Positions 6,473 to 7,227 of a stretch of DNA of 7,227 bases are shown in pieces. The DNA is from an uncultured bacterium. GTDB lineage: Bacteria; Patescibacteriota; Minisyncoccia; Phycocordibacterales; CAIZLB01. The position numbers and the translations under genes are program-made. The notes below the pieces were generated by a model that ran no database searches, was not told where the DNA came from, and saw only the letters and a list, made by a program, of their open reading frames with translations. Positions within the stretch are counted from its first letter, which is position 1. The number at the start of each line of letters is the position of its first letter. Where the stretch lies: positions 1 through 7,227 of the forward strand of contig CALMYA010000021.1 of NCBI GenBank assembly GCA_937873535.1, given 5' to 3'.

Positions 6473-6871
6473 TTATTTAGTTACAGCCTTCTTCACTTTC
6501 TTTACCATGCTAGTTGCAGACTTCTTTGTGGTATTTCCAGCAGTTGAAAGTTCTTTCTTGATGTTATTCCAGTGGCTTTTGAGTTCTTTCGAAACATCAG
6601 CAAGCTCATCTGTCTTTATGCTTTTTATACTCTTGTACTTTTTCATGACTGTATCAACTACATTCTGGTACATGTCTTCATCTACCTCTTTGAATTTTTC
6701 TAGCTTTTCAAGTACTTCGCCTTTAGCCTTAAGGGCCCATCCTTTAAACTTTCGAATTTGTTTCTTGGCGTCTTTATTGTGATAAACGTAATAGCTTCCT
6801 GCTGCAGCGGCAACAAGTGCGCCTAAAAATGCCAATTTTGAACCTGTACCTGAATTTTGTTTTGATGCCAT
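6473..6871 (-). CDS. Small YtxH-like membrane protein, lysine-rich
   Basis: The 132-residue protein has a short polar N-terminus, one membrane segment with small residues (about 12-30, LAFLGALVAAAAGSYYVY), then a charged helical region and a tail of repeated KK pairs. Lysine makes up 28 of 132 residues. The layout of an N-terminal glycine/alanine membrane helix, a short KDAKKQIRK stretch and a long helical part resembles YtxH-family proteins, small membrane proteins of unclear role (in Bacillus linked to general stress). The family call is from layout, not strong motifs. The basic tail could bind nucleic acid or acidic membrane surfaces; this is speculation. ATG 6871 sits about 14 nt from the predicted transcription start, with no SD. 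It is followed closely by the methyltransferase. Confidence 0.75.
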   Translation of the reverse strand: MASKQNSGTGSKLAFLGALVAAAAGSYYVYHNKDAKKQIRKFKGWALKAKGEVLEKLEKFKEVDEDMYQNVVDTVMKKYKSIKSIKTDELADVSKELKSHWNNIKKELSTAGNTTKKSATSMVKKVKKAVTK

Positions 6872-6891
6872 ATATGTGCTTGTTTAAATTT

Positions 6892-6919
6892 AGTATAAAT
6901 ACTGATAATACCGAGTCAG
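6892..6919 (-). promoter_or_regulatory. Promoter for the YtxH-like gene and methyltransferase
   Basis: Minus-strand CTGACT (6919-6914, 4 of 6) and TATACT (6897-6892, 5 of 6) are separated by 16 nt. The predicted start is an A near 6885, leaving a 14-nt leader (AAACAAGCACATAT) without an SD. The gap 6872-6981 shows no clear terminator after the upstream gene. Confidence 0.5.
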
Positions 6920-6950
6920 TGTAACATATAGAGACGAATTTCTCCCCTTC

Positions 6951-6967
6951 TCGTTACGGATCGTTAC
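6951..6967. repeat. Short direct repeat TCGTTAC-GGA-TCGTTAC
   Basis: Two identical 7-nt copies (6951-6957 and 6961-6967) have a 10-nt period, about one helical turn, in the gap upstream of the YtxH-like promoter. It could be a protein-binding site on one DNA face or chance. Confidence 0.25.
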
Positions 6968-6981
6968 CAACACGTGCCGGC

Positions 6982-7227
6982 TTACTCTTCTTTCTTTTCT
7001 TGTTTCCTTTCGGAAGCCCTTTTTGCCCTTTTAGCCGCCTGCCGGATGATAGTTCCTCCCATAAAGAGCTTCCTGACAAGGCCGCCGAAGCCCTTCATAC
7101 CTTCGCTGTCTTCGCGAATCTTATTTCTGAATGCCGAGATGTCTTCAGCGACGTTCTCGCTTTCCTTTCGGACCGTTTCAGTAATTGAGAAAATGCTCCG
7201 TGCTATCTTAATAATATAATATATAAG
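6982..7227 (-). CDS. C-terminal part of an unrecognised helical, basic protein (runs off the right edge)
   Basis: A minus-strand frame is open from the right edge to a TAA at 6982-6984, giving 81 residues. The first visible part is hydrophobic/amphipathic (LIYYIIKIARSIFSI). It is followed by a Glu/Lys/Arg-rich helical region (ETVRKESENVAEDI), a short glycine-containing stretch (KGFGGLVRKLFMGG), and a tail of Lys, Arg and Glu ending in KQEKKEE. No in-frame ATG occurs before an internal Met, so the start is probably outside the window, perhaps only a little way. The pattern is reminiscent of DUF948/YtxG proteins, which in Bacillus sit next to ytxH; here it also sits just before a YtxH-like gene. 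That link is an inference. Two overlapping plus-strand frames (6974-7219, 7000-7188) are less protein-like and are rejected. Confidence 0.6.
   Translation of the reverse strand, partial: LIYYIIKIARSIFSITETVRKESENVAEDISAFRNKIREDSEGMKGFGGLVRKLFMGGTIIRQAAKRAKRASERKQEKKEE

Overview
The window looks like a piece of a bacterial chromosome from the Candidate Phyla Radiation (Patescibacteria, probably a Parcubacteria-type lineage). This is an inference from gene content and style: compact genes, short gaps, an N-terminally anchored CARDB surface protein beside a sortase, and a GyrB with lineage-type insertions. It cannot be proven without a database search. No mobile element, CRISPR array, tRNA or rRNA is visible.

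Layout. On the left, a sortase gene runs off the edge on the minus strand (start at 601 or 559). It is divergent from a plus-strand gene for a membrane-anchored Thr/Ser-rich protein with two CARDB-like domains (684-1859). Between them are two near-consensus sigma70-type promoters, back to back, whose -35 hexamers overlap on opposite strands (646-652). The CARDB gene ends at a perfect 24-bp hairpin (1861-1918) that also lies just after gyrB, so it should terminate both convergent transcripts. The rest of the window is a minus-strand series. Read in transcription order from the right edge it is: the C-terminus of a membrane/coiled-coil protein (6982 to the edge), a small Lys-rich YtxH-like membrane protein (6473-6871), a class I SAM methyltransferase (5685-6455), murF (4306-5655) and gyrB (1924-4176).

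How the genes fit together. Sortase, CARDB protein, the YtxH-like protein and MurF all point to the cell envelope: surface display, a small membrane protein, and the last cytoplasmic step in making the peptidoglycan precursor. GyrB is a housekeeping topoisomerase subunit. The methyltransferase substrate is unknown.

The most notable signal is regulatory. Most gene starts lie within 0-22 nt of the transcription start predicted from a good -10 element and lack a Shine-Dalgarno sequence. The CARDB gene is predicted to be essentially leaderless, and gyrB to have a leader of about 8 nt. The methyltransferase, which sits inside an apparent operon, does have a purine-rich SD-like tract. The shared -35 divergent promoter and the leaderless-style starts are the best candidates for follow-up. 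I see no convincing new multi-gene system.
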